A stretch of DNA of 64,000 nt from assembly GCF_000383915.1 (NCBI RefSeq), contig NZ_KB912942.1, positions 566,506 through 630,505 on the forward strand, in the 5' to 3' direction. The notes under the pieces were generated by a model that saw nothing but the letters and a program-made list of their open reading frames with translations, made no database searches and was not told where the DNA came from. The stretch comes from Amycolatopsis benzoatilytica AK 16/65. GTDB taxonomy: Bacteria > Actinomycetota > Actinomycetes > Mycobacteriales > Pseudonocardiaceae. Below are positions 44,318 to 52,423 of the stretch, one piece after another. Both the position numbers and the translations under genes were made by a program. Position 1 is the first letter of the stretch, and every line of letters starts with the position of its first letter.

Positions 44318-44359
44318 GTGCTGAACACGAGCGACGACCGGGCTGGTGCGGTCCGATGA
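44318..44359 (+). CDS. 13-codon leader mini-ORF coupled to the dehydrogenase
   Basis: GTG 44318 has an excellent GAGGAGG ribosome site 9 nt upstream and encodes VLNTSDDRAGAVR. Its stop TGA (44357-44359) overlaps the ATG of the dehydrogenase (44356) as ATGA. The dehydrogenase has no Shine-Dalgarno sequence of its own, so ribosomes probably reach it by termination-reinitiation from this leader. Peptide production is inferred. Confidence 0.45.
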   Translation: MLNTSDDRAGAVR

Positions 44360-45237
44360 CACTCGAGGGCAAGGTCGCGGTCGTCACCGGGGCGGGCGCC
44401 GGGCTGGGCCGGGCCGAGGCGCTCGCGCTGGCCCGGGAAGGCGCGTCGGTCGTGGTCAACGACATCGCCGAGGCGACCGAGGTCGTCGCGGCGATCGAAG
44501 GCGCCGGCGGGAAGGCGCTCGCGGTGGCCGGGGACGTTTCCGAGTCGAGCACCGCTGCCGAGCTGCTGTCCGCGGCGGTGGACCACTTCGGCGGCCTCGA
44601 CATCGTGGTGAACAACGCCGGCGTGCTCCGCGACCGGATGCTGTTCTCGATGTCCGACGAGGACTGGGACAAGGTCATCGCGGTGCATCTGCGCGGACAC
44701 TTCCTGTTGTCCCGCAACGCGGCCCGCTACTGGCGCGAGCGCTCCAAAGTGGAGGGACAGCCGGTATACGGCCGGTTGGTGAACACCGCTTCCGAGGCGT
44801 TCCTGGTCGGTTCGCCGGGCCAGCCGAACTACTCCGCGGCCAAGGCCGGGATCGCGGCGCTCACCCTGTCCGCCGCGCGCGGCTTGGCGAAATACGGCGT
44901 GCGCGCCAATACGATCTGTCCGCGCGCTCGCACCGCGATGACTTCGGGCGTTTTCGGCGAAGCGCCCGCGGATGGCCTGGATCCGTTGTCTGTCGAGCAC
45001 GTTGCCCCGTTTGTCGCATTCCTCGCCTCGCCGGAGGCGGACGCGATCAACGGTCAGGTGTTCGTCGTGCACGGCGGCATGGTCGCGCTCCTGCGGCCGC
45101 CGTCGGTGGAGCAGCGGTTCGACACCGCGAACGGTTCCTGGACCGCCGGAGAACTCGCCGCGACGGTCGGCGCGCACTTCGCCGATCGCGATCCGGAGCG
45201 GATGTTCGCCGCGACCGACCTGCTTTCGCTGCCCTGA
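44356..45237 (+). CDS. Short-chain dehydrogenase, Hsd4A-like
   Basis: 293 residues. Rossmann motif TGAGAGLG (about 12-19), NNAG, the serine in VNTASEAF and the catalytic YSAAK (about 157-161). NTASEA ... GQPNYSAAKAG resembles the 17-beta-HSD4/MFE-2-type dehydrogenases. The C-terminal tail is longer than a minimal SDR. Position equals Rv3502c (Hsd4A), which acts on side-chain hydroxyacyl-CoA intermediates of cholesterol. The frame is open back to GTG 44278, but that lies at the -10, so ATG 44356 is used. Confidence 0.9.
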   Translation: MTLEGKVAVVTGAGAGLGRAEALALAREGASVVVNDIAEATEVVAAIEGAGGKALAVAGDVSESSTAAELLSAAVDHFGGLDIVVNNAGVLRDRMLFSMSDEDWDKVIAVHLRGHFLLSRNAARYWRERSKVEGQPVYGRLVNTASEAFLVGSPGQPNYSAAKAGIAALTLSAARGLAKYGVRANTICPRARTAMTSGVFGEAPADGLDPLSVEHVAPFVAFLASPEADAINGQVFVVHGGMVALLRPPSVEQRFDTANGSWTAGELAATVGAHFADRDPERMFAATDLLSLP

Positions 45238-45249
45238 ACCGGAGGACGC

Positions 45250-46014
45250 ATGACGGGAAACCGGCTGGCCGGCAAGGTCGCCCTGATCACCGGCGCCGCC
45301 CGGGGCCAGGGCGCGGCGGCGGCACGTGCTTTCGTGGCGCAAGGCGCGCAGGTGGTGATCGCCGACGTGCTCCGCGCCGAGGGCGAGGAACTCGCCGCCG
45401 AACTCGGCGACGCGGCGGTGTTCTGTCCGCTCGACGTGAGCGACGAGGACGCCTGGACGGCCGCGGTGGACCGCACGGTCGCCGCGTTCGGGCCGCCGAC
45501 GGTGCTGGTCAACAACGCCGGGGTGCTGTACTTTTCGGAGCTCGCGAAGACCCCGCTCGCCGAATACGAGCGGGTCGTGCGGGTGAACCAGATCGGGGCG
45601 TTTCTCGGGATGCGGTCGGTCGTTGAACCGATGGCGGGGGCCGGTGGCGGCTCCATCGTCAACGTGTCCTCTGTGGAGGGTTTGGCCGGGATGCCGTTCC
45701 TGATCGCCTACACCGCGACCAAGTTCGCGATCCGGGGGATGACCAAGGTCGCCGCGCTGGAGCTGGGCGCGCGCGGGATCCGGGTCAACTCGGTGCACCC
45801 CGGCATGATCGACACGAAAATGGTGTCCGACGCGGCCGGCGCGGACGTCGACGTGTCCTGGGTGGGCAAGAAGGTGGCGCTGGGCCGGGTCGGCCGGGCC
45901 GACGAGATCGCGCCGCTGCTGGTGTTCCTCGGCAGCGACGAGAGCTCCTACTGCACCGGCGGCGAGTTCGTCGCCGACGGCGGGGCGACAGCGACGCACG
46001 CGTTGAAACTATGA
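45250..46014 (+). CDS. Short-chain dehydrogenase, hydroxysteroid-dehydrogenase-like
   Basis: 254 residues. Classical SDR: TGAARGQG cofactor loop, NNAGVLYF, serine in VNVSSVEG, YTATK, and GGEFVADGG at the C-terminus. Asp in VIADV after strand 2 points to NAD(H) rather than NADP(H). Sequence style is that of 3-alpha(or 20-beta)-hydroxysteroid dehydrogenases such as Rv2002, but many SDRs look alike. GGAGG precedes the ATG, 12 bp after the previous stop. The M. tuberculosis mce4 locus has no gene at this position. Confidence 0.87.
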   Translation: MTGNRLAGKVALITGAARGQGAAAARAFVAQGAQVVIADVLRAEGEELAAELGDAAVFCPLDVSDEDAWTAAVDRTVAAFGPPTVLVNNAGVLYFSELAKTPLAEYERVVRVNQIGAFLGMRSVVEPMAGAGGGSIVNVSSVEGLAGMPFLIAYTATKFAIRGMTKVAALELGARGIRVNSVHPGMIDTKMVSDAAGADVDVSWVGKKVALGRVGRADEIAPLLVFLGSDESSYCTGGEFVADGGATATHALKL

Positions 46015-46133
46015 GCACTCCGGTGCTGGTGCGCCTAGGGTGACCGCAGGGGGCTGAAGGGACAGGAGTGAACACCGCTAACCGAAATCGGCGAGCGGGG
46101 ATCGGCAACACTCGGGGGTGACTACTGGGAGGT

Positions 46134-46928
46134 GTGGTGGGCGGCAGCGGCTCGATCACCCTCCCGGGCACCGCGGCGCTGACTCAGGTCGGCAGACTCG
46201 CCACGCTGTCCTGGGAGGTGCTGCGGGCGATTTTCAAGCGTCCGTTCCAGTTTCGCGAATGGATCCAGCAGTGCTGGTTCTTCGCCAGCGTCACCATTCT
46301 GCCGACCGCGCTGGTCGCGATCCCGTTCGGCGCGGTCATCGCGCTGCAGCTGGGTTCGCTGACCACGCAGATCGGCGCGCAGTCCTTCACCGGCGCGGCC
46401 AGCGCGCTGGCGATCGTGCAGCAGGCGAGCCCGCTGATCACCGCGTTGCTGGTGGCCGGCGCCGGCGGAAGCGCGGTCTGTGCCGACATCGGCGCACGCA
46501 AGATCCGCGAGGAAATCGACGCCATGGAAGTGCTCGGCGTGAACCCGGTGCAGCGCCTCGTGGTGCCCCGGGTGCTCGCCGCGATCGTGGTGTCGGTGCT
46601 GCTCAACGGCCTGGTCAGCGTGGTCGGCGTACTCGGCGGCTACTTCTTCAACGTGGTCCTGCAAGGCGGCACGCCGGGCGCGTACCTGGCCAGCTTCAAC
46701 GCGCTCGCGCAGGTGCCGGACCTGTGGATCAGCGAGATCAAGGCATTCCTGTACGGCTTCGTGGCCGGCGTGGTCGCGGCGTTCCGCGGCCTGAATCCGG
46801 CGGGCGGGCCGAAGGGCGTCGGCGACGCGGTGAACCAGGCCGTGGTGATCACGTTCCTGTTGCTGTTCCTCATCAACGTCGTGCTGACCGCGGTGTACCT
46901 CAAAATCGTCCCGGCGAAGGCGCTCTGA
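46134..46928 (+). CDS. yrbE4A: Mce4 ABC-transporter permease YrbE4A
   Basis: 264 residues of the MlaE/YrbE permease family. About five membrane helices. The conserved EEIDAMEVLGVNPVQRLVVPRVLA loop is the coupling region that contacts the Mce ATPase (MceG). It forms the inner-membrane channel with YrbE4B. GTG 46134 or 46137 is the start, with GGGAGG just upstream. The 119-bp gap before it contains TAGGGT, a possible internal promoter. The ATPase gene is not in the window, as usual for mce loci. Confidence 0.95.
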   Translation: MVGGSGSITLPGTAALTQVGRLATLSWEVLRAIFKRPFQFREWIQQCWFFASVTILPTALVAIPFGAVIALQLGSLTTQIGAQSFTGAASALAIVQQASPLITALLVAGAGGSAVCADIGARKIREEIDAMEVLGVNPVQRLVVPRVLAAIVVSVLLNGLVSVVGVLGGYFFNVVLQGGTPGAYLASFNALAQVPDLWISEIKAFLYGFVAGVVAAFRGLNPAGGPKGVGDAVNQAVVITFLLLFLINVVLTAVYLKIVPAKAL

Positions 46929-46929
46929 C

Positions 46930-47790
46930 ATGACCGCCGAGCCGATCGAGCAGCCGCGCACGTCCGACCGGACGCTGGAGATCATCGCGCGCCCCGGCGC
47001 GAGTCTCGAAGGACTCGGCAAGCAACTCTCGTTCTACGGCCGGGCGCTCGCCTGGTCGCCGCGCACGATCCGCCGCTACGGCAGGGAAACCACCCGGCTG
47101 CTCACCGAAGTCTGCTTCGGCACCGGCGGTCTCGCGGTGATCGGCGGGACGCTCGGCGTGATGATCGGCATGACCCTGTTCACCGGCCTGATCGTGGGCC
47201 TGCAGGGGTATGCCGCGCTGAACCAGCTCGGCACCGCCGCGCTCACCGGGTTCATTTCCGCGTACTTCAACACTCGCGAGGTCGCCCCGCTCTCGGCCGG
47301 GCTGGCGTTGTCGGCCACGGTCGGCTGCGGGTTCACCGCACAGCTCGGCGCGATGCGGATCTCCGAAGAGATCGACGCGCTCGAAGTGATGGCCGTGCCG
47401 AGCATGCCCTACCTCGTCACCACGCGAGTGCTCGCCGGCGTGGCCGCGGTGATCCCGCTGTACGCGGTGGGCCTGCTGTCCTCGTATCTCGCGTCGCGGC
47501 AGATCACCGTCTGGCTCTACGGCCAGTCCGCCGGCACCTACGACCACTACTTCACGCTGTTCCTGCCACCGGAGGACGTGCTCTGGTCGTTCGCCAAGGT
47601 GATCGTGTTCAGCGTGCTGGTGATCCTTTCCCATTGCTACTACGGCTATACCGCGTCCGGCGGCCCGGCGGGCGTGGGCGTCGCGGTCGGCCGGGCGGTG
47701 CGGACGTCGATCGTGCTGATCTCGGTGCTGGACTTCTTCCTCAGCCTGGCGATCTGGGGCGCGAACACGACAGTGCGGATTTCCGGATGA
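46930..47790 (+). CDS. yrbE4B: Mce4 ABC-transporter permease YrbE4B
   Basis: 286 residues, MlaE/YrbE family. An N-terminal cytoplasmic region of about 60 residues is followed by membrane helices. EEIDALEVMAVPSMPYLVTTRVLAG is the same coupling loop as in YrbE4A. Starts 1 bp after yrbE4A stops and its own stop overlaps mce4A as ATGA, so the permeases and the substrate-binding proteins are translationally linked. Confidence 0.95.
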   Translation: MTAEPIEQPRTSDRTLEIIARPGASLEGLGKQLSFYGRALAWSPRTIRRYGRETTRLLTEVCFGTGGLAVIGGTLGVMIGMTLFTGLIVGLQGYAALNQLGTAALTGFISAYFNTREVAPLSAGLALSATVGCGFTAQLGAMRISEEIDALEVMAVPSMPYLVTTRVLAGVAAVIPLYAVGLLSSYLASRQITVWLYGQSAGTYDHYFTLFLPPEDVLWSFAKVIVFSVLVILSHCYYGYTASGGPAGVGVAVGRAVRTSIVLISVLDFFLSLAIWGANTTVRISG

Positions 47791-49136
47791 GCACGCGACG
47801 GGAGATCCGCAAACGGCTGCAGTACCAGGTGCTGGGCCTCGTTTTCCTGCTCGTGGCCGGACTGTTCTTCACCTTCACCATCGCCGCGTACCGCAAGGCG
47901 TTCACGCCGGTCACCATGGTCAAGCTGGAAACCGACCACGTCGGCAGCCAGCTGCGCGTCGGCGGCGACGTGAAGGTGCGCGGGATGCTGGTCGGCGAGA
48001 TCCGCGCGGTGCGCTCGGCCGGCGACCACGCCGAGCTCGACCTGGCGCTGCAGCCGGACAAGACCGGGGTGATCCCGGCGAACGTGTCCGCGCGGCTGCT
48101 GCCGAAGACGCTCTTCGGCGAGCGGTACGTCGCGCTCCAGCTGCCGGCGCAGCCGCAGGCCCCGATCAAGGCCGGCGACGTGATCCCGCAGGACCGCACC
48201 AGCAGCGCGATCGAGCTGGAGCAGGTGCTCGACCACGTCATGCCGCTTTTGCAGGCGGTGCAGCCGGAGAAGCTCGCCAGCACGCTCAACGCGGTGTCCA
48301 CCGCGCTGGACGGGCGGGGCAAGAAACTCGGCGAAACGCTCGGCCAGCTGTCGGACTACCTCGGCAAGCTCAACCCGTCGCTGCCCGACCTCAAGGCCGA
48401 CATCACCGGGCTGGCCAACGTTTCCGGCATCTACGACCAGGCCGCGCCGGACGTGCTGCAGGCGCTGTCCGATCTCACCACGGCCACCCAGACCATCGTG
48501 CAGAAGCAGCAGGGACTGTCCGATCTGTACGCGGCGGTCACCAACGCCTCCACCGACCTGACGAGCTTCCTGGACGTGAACAAGGACAACCTGATCCGCC
48601 TCACCACCGCGGTGCAGCCGACGCTGGACGTGCTCGCGAAGTACGCGCCGGAGTACCCGTGCCTGCTCAAACAGCTGGCCGGTTCGGTGCCGACCGCCGA
48701 GCTCGCGTTCGGCAAGGGCACCGCGCATCCGGAGGTCAGCCGCGTGACGATCGAGTTCGCCGCGAGCCGCGGCAAGTACCTGCCCGGCGTCGACGAGCCG
48801 AAGTACACCGACAAGCGCGGGCCGCGCTGCTATCCGCAGGTGCCCAAGCCCGGGCACTGGCCGCAGTACCCGCCGGACGGCGCGGTGCAGGACGGGGCGA
48901 GCAAGCCCCCGCCGCCGCACCAGCCGGACGGCACGCTGCCCGGCCCGGTCACCGACGGCCCGCTGCCCGGCGGCTCCACCTCGACCGGCGGCAGCGTCGT
49001 CGGCTCGGCCGACGAGCAGCGGCTGATCGACCTGCTGGCTTCGCCGACGCTGAACGTTACGCCGGACCAGGTGCCCGGCTGGGCCGGGCTGCTGGTCGGG
49101 CCGCTGTATCGCGGATCGGAGGTGGAGCTGAAGTGA
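47787..49136 (+). CDS. mce4A: Mce family protein Mce4A
   Basis: 449 residues. One N-terminal membrane helix (about 14-33, VLGLVFLLVAGLFFTFTIAAY), then the MlaD/MCE domain (VGSQLRVGGDVKVRGMLVGEIRAV, about 50-130), a long helical region and a Pro/Gly-rich tail (from about 360, KPPPPHQPDGTLPGP...). Mce proteins assemble into a periplasmic tube carrying lipids; Mce4 carries cholesterol. ATG overlaps the yrbE4B stop. The C-terminal low-complexity tail is longer than I expect for Mce4A. Confidence 0.95.
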   Translation: MSTRREIRKRLQYQVLGLVFLLVAGLFFTFTIAAYRKAFTPVTMVKLETDHVGSQLRVGGDVKVRGMLVGEIRAVRSAGDHAELDLALQPDKTGVIPANVSARLLPKTLFGERYVALQLPAQPQAPIKAGDVIPQDRTSSAIELEQVLDHVMPLLQAVQPEKLASTLNAVSTALDGRGKKLGETLGQLSDYLGKLNPSLPDLKADITGLANVSGIYDQAAPDVLQALSDLTTATQTIVQKQQGLSDLYAAVTNASTDLTSFLDVNKDNLIRLTTAVQPTLDVLAKYAPEYPCLLKQLAGSVPTAELAFGKGTAHPEVSRVTIEFAASRGKYLPGVDEPKYTDKRGPRCYPQVPKPGHWPQYPPDGAVQDGASKPPPPHQPDGTLPGPVTDGPLPGGSTSTGGSVVGSADEQRLIDLLASPTLNVTPDQVPGWAGLLVGPLYRGSEVELK

Positions 49137-50170
49137 GGTCGTTCGTTCCGGCCCTGGTCAAGATCCTCGCCTTCGCGGTGGTCACCGTGCTGCTCACCGG
49201 AGTGCTCGCGACGACGATCGCGAATACGAACTTCGGCGCGACCAAGGGCTATCTCGCGAAGTTCACCGACGCGTCCGGCCTGCAGGCGGGCGACGACGTG
49301 CGGATCTCCGGCGTGAAGGTCGGCCAGGTCGCGCGGATCGGCGTCGACCAGGGCGAGCAGAACTACGCCGAGGTCCAGTTCGTGGTGGAGTCCGGCTACC
49401 AGCTGCCGTCGCTGGCCACCGCCACCATCAAGTACCGGAACCTGGTCGGGCAGCGGTACCTCTCGCTCGGCACCGACGTCAGCACCGGCGGCGTGCTCGC
49501 CCCCGGCGACACCATCCCGCCGGAGCGGACCAAGCCGGCACTCAACCTGACCGTGCTGTTCAACGGGTTCAAGCCGCTGTTCCAGGCGCTGAACCCGAAG
49601 GAGGTCAACCAGCTCTCCGCCGAGATCGTGCAGGTGTTCCAGGGCGAGGGCGGCACGATCACCAGCCTGCTGTCGCACACCGCGTCGATCACCTCGTCGA
49701 TCGCGGGCAAGGACAAGGTGATCGGCGAGGTCGTCGACAACCTCAACCAGGTGCTGAACACAGTCAACGCGCGCGGCCCGCAGCTGGGCGACCTGATCGA
49801 CCAGACCCAGCGGCTGGTGAGCGGGCTGTCCGAACAGCGCAAGCCGATCGGCGACGCGGTGGCCGCGCTCGGCGACCTCACCAACGCCACCGCCGGCCTG
49901 CTCTCCGACGCCCGGCCCGTCGTCCAGCAGGATGTCGCGGAGCTCGGGAAGCTCTCGAACAACCTCAACGACGCGCAGCCGCTGATCGAGCATCTGCTGC
50001 AGGTGCTGCCGGGCAACCTGGAGAAGTTCACCCGGACCCTCAGCTACGGCAGCTGGTTCAACTACTACCTGTGCGGGATCGAAGGCACCGTCGGGATTTC
50101 CTCGCTCGACATCACGCTGCCGCTGGTGCCGGTCCCGGGTACGCAACGCGCGCCGAGGTGCGGACCGTGA
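49133..50170 (+). CDS. mce4B: Mce family protein Mce4B
   Basis: 345 residues. N-terminal membrane helix (LVKILAFAVVTVLLTGVLATTI), MCE domain (FTDASGLQAGDDVRISGVKVGQVARIGV), then the long alpha-helical region that forms the tube. Ends with conserved cysteines in YYLCGIEG and PRCGP. GTG 49133 overlaps the mce4A stop (GTGA). Part of the heterohexameric sterol shuttle. Confidence 0.95.
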   Translation: MRSFVPALVKILAFAVVTVLLTGVLATTIANTNFGATKGYLAKFTDASGLQAGDDVRISGVKVGQVARIGVDQGEQNYAEVQFVVESGYQLPSLATATIKYRNLVGQRYLSLGTDVSTGGVLAPGDTIPPERTKPALNLTVLFNGFKPLFQALNPKEVNQLSAEIVQVFQGEGGTITSLLSHTASITSSIAGKDKVIGEVVDNLNQVLNTVNARGPQLGDLIDQTQRLVSGLSEQRKPIGDAVAALGDLTNATAGLLSDARPVVQQDVAELGKLSNNLNDAQPLIEHLLQVLPGNLEKFTRTLSYGSWFNYYLCGIEGTVGISSLDITLPLVPVPGTQRAPRCGP

Positions 50171-51198
50171 AACGACTGAAGGAACGGAACCAGGCCAGCG
50201 TCGGCGCGGTGACGCTGGTGCTGCTCGTGCTGGTGACCGCGACGACGTACTTCTCGGACAGCATCCCGATGTTCGGCAACGGGACCACCTATTCCGCCGC
50301 GTTCGCCGAGTCCGCCGGGCTCGCGCCGGACAACGAGGTGCAGGTGGCCGGGGTCAAGGTCGGCCAGGTGACGTCGGTGGAACTCGGGCACAAGCAGGTG
50401 CTGGTGAAGTTCCGGGTGAAGGGCGTGCGGGTCGGCGACGCGTCCACCGCGTCGATCGAGATCAAGACGCTGCTGGGAGAGAAGTACCTCGCGCTGGACA
50501 CGAAGGGCGGCGGCACCCAGTCGCCGGACGCCACCATCCCGGTGCAGCGCACCCGTACGCCGTTCCAGCTGCAGGACGCGTTCAACCAGCTGTCCACGAC
50601 GGTCGGCGACATCGACACCAAACAGCTGGCGCAGAGCTTCACGACGCTTTCGGATTCGCTGAAAGACAGTCCGCAGTACTTGAAGGACACGTTGTCCGGG
50701 CTGTCGGCGCTGTCGAAGACGGTGTCCTCGCGGGACGCCGATCTGCACGCGTTGCTGGCCAACACCAGCAAGATCTCGAAGACGCTGTCCGATCGCAACG
50801 CCCAGGTGCAGCAAGTCATCGGCGACGGCAACCTGCTGCTTTCCGAGCTGCAGCAACGCCGCGACCAGATCAGCGCACTGCTCAAGGGAACCCAGCAGAT
50901 CTCGCAGCAGCTGTCCGGTCTGGTCGCGGACAACCGCACCCAGATCGGGCCGACGCTCGCCGCGCTCGGGAAGGTCACCGATGTGCTGCAACGCAATCAG
51001 GGCAATCTCGACCGGAGCCTGGCTCTGATGGCCCCGTTCGCGCGGGTCGGCGCGAACGCGACCGGCAACGGGCGCTGGTTCGAGGGGTACCTGTGCGGTC
51101 TGCTGCCGCCGACCATCACCGCGGCCGGGCTGTCGATCAACCCGGAGGGCTGCACGCCGCCGATCGCCGCGCCGAACCAGGGGGTGGGCGGACGATGA
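50167..51198 (+). CDS. mce4C: Mce family protein Mce4C
   Basis: 343 residues. Membrane helix (VGAVTLVLLVLVTATTYF), MCE domain (FAESAGLAPDNEVQVAGVKVGQVTSVEL), long helical region. The C-terminus has paired cysteines (YLCGLLPP, EGCTPP). GTG 50167 overlaps the mce4B stop. Unlike the other joints in the operon, the next gene is not directly overlapped; a 13-codon mini-ORF bridges to mce4D. Confidence 0.95.
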   Translation: MKRLKERNQASVGAVTLVLLVLVTATTYFSDSIPMFGNGTTYSAAFAESAGLAPDNEVQVAGVKVGQVTSVELGHKQVLVKFRVKGVRVGDASTASIEIKTLLGEKYLALDTKGGGTQSPDATIPVQRTRTPFQLQDAFNQLSTTVGDIDTKQLAQSFTTLSDSLKDSPQYLKDTLSGLSALSKTVSSRDADLHALLANTSKISKTLSDRNAQVQQVIGDGNLLLSELQQRRDQISALLKGTQQISQQLSGLVADNRTQIGPTLAALGKVTDVLQRNQGNLDRSLALMAPFARVGANATGNGRWFEGYLCGLLPPTITAAGLSINPEGCTPPIAAPNQGVGGR

Positions 51199-51236
51199 CC
51201 GCCGCCGACGTACGTTCTCCCGCGGAGGCGTCATGA
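51195..51236 (+). CDS. 13-codon bridging mini-ORF between mce4C and mce4D
   Basis: ATG 51195 overlaps the mce4C stop as ATGA and encodes MTAADVRSPAEAS. Its stop (51234-51236) overlaps the mce4D ATG (51233), again as ATGA. A GGAGG inside it can serve mce4D. It keeps the unbroken chain of overlapping stop/start codons through the operon. It may be only a coupling device; I see no evidence that the peptide has a function. Confidence 0.4.
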   Translation: MTAADVRSPAEAS

Positions 51237-52423
51237 CTGTCGACACGAAAGCCGGCCGGAGCCTGGTCACCTGGCTCGGGATCGCCTGCGTGGCAGTGCT
51301 TCTGCTCACCGCCGGCATTTACCTCGTGCTGCGCGACACCGGCGGGACGAAGCTGTCCGCCTACTTCGGCAAGACCGTCGGCCTCTATGCCGGTTCGTCG
51401 GTGCGAGTGCTGGGCGTGTCGGTCGGCCAGGTCACCGCGGTGACGCCGGAGGGCCAGGCCGTGCGGGTGGACATGACGGTGAACACCGACGTCCCGATCC
51501 CCAAGGACGTCGGTGCGGTCGTCGTCGCGCCCAGCCTGGTCAGCGACCGGTACGTGCAGCTGACCCCCGCCTACGACAGCGGTCCGACGCTGGCGAGCGG
51601 CACCGTCCTGGCGCGCGACAAGACCGCGACGCCGGTCGAGCTGGACGACCTCTACGCCAGCCTCGACAAGCTGTCCACCGCGCTCGGACCCAACGGAGCC
51701 AACAAGAACGGCGCGTTCTCCGACCTGCTGGACACCGCGGCCGCCAACCTCAAGGGCAACGGCAAGAACCTGAACTCGACGGTCGGGCGCCTCGCCGATC
51801 TCGCCGGGACGCTCGACGATTCGAAGGACGACCTGTTTTCGACGGTCAAGAACCTGAACTCGTTCACGTCCGCGCTCTCGGCGAGCGACAGCCAGCTGAA
51901 CGAGTTCTTCCAGCGGCTCGCCGACGTGAGCGGCTTCCTCGCCGACGATTCGAAGGACGTCGGCGCCGCGCTCGCTTCGCTGTCCACCTCGCTCGGCGAC
52001 GTGAAACAGTTCGTGTCGGACAACAAGACCCAACTGTCCGCCAACGTCTCGAAGCTCGCGTCGCTGACCAAGGTGCTGGTGGACCAGCGGGCCGCGCTCG
52101 CCGAGGTGCTCGACATCGCGCCGACCGGGGCGACGAACTTCATCAACACCTACGACGCGGCGTCCGGCACGATCGCGGTGCGCGACAACCTCAACGAGAT
52201 CACGAACCCGCCGATCCTGACCGTCTGCCGGCTGATCAGCGCGGGCACGCCGAAGCAGGTCCCGGACACGCTGGGGAACATCTGCAAGAAGCTCGCGCCG
52301 GTGCTCGACGGAACGCTCAAGCTGCCGTCCATTCCGCAGGCGCTGAACTCGCTGCAGAACGGCCAGCTGCCGCCGTTGCCGCTGCCGCTGTCCGACGTGC
52401 TGACCCAGGGCGGCGGAAAATGA
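51233..52423 (+). CDS. mce4D: Mce family protein Mce4D
   Basis: 396 residues. Membrane helix (WLGIACVAVLLLTAGIYLVL), MCE domain (FGKTVGLYAGSSVRVLGVSVGQVTAVTP), then a long helical region with repeated DSKDD/DSKDV turns. C-terminal Cys pair (TVCRLIS, NICKKLAP) and a Pro/Leu tail. GGAGG lies close before the ATG, and coupling to the preceding mini-ORF is likely. The stop overlaps mce4E. Confidence 0.95.
   Translation: MTVDTKAGRSLVTWLGIACVAVLLLTAGIYLVLRDTGGTKLSAYFGKTVGLYAGSSVRVLGVSVGQVTAVTPEGQAVRVDMTVNTDVPIPKDVGAVVVAPSLVSDRYVQLTPAYDSGPTLASGTVLARDKTATPVELDDLYASLDKLSTALGPNGANKNGAFSDLLDTAAANLKGNGKNLNSTVGRLADLAGTLDDSKDDLFSTVKNLNSFTSALSASDSQLNEFFQRLADVSGFLADDSKDVGAALASLSTSLGDVKQFVSDNKTQLSANVSKLASLTKVLVDQRAALAEVLDIAPTGATNFINTYDAASGTIAVRDNLNEITNPPILTVCRLISAGTPKQVPDTLGNICKKLAPVLDGTLKLPSIPQALNSLQNGQLPPLPLPLSDVLTQGGGK

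Noticed and set aside
44278-44355. 26-residue N-terminal extension of the Hsd4A-like dehydrogenase (GTG 44278)
   Set aside because: That GTG directly follows the -10 hexamer, so it would precede the transcript start. The SDR fold begins at MTLEGKVAVVTG.
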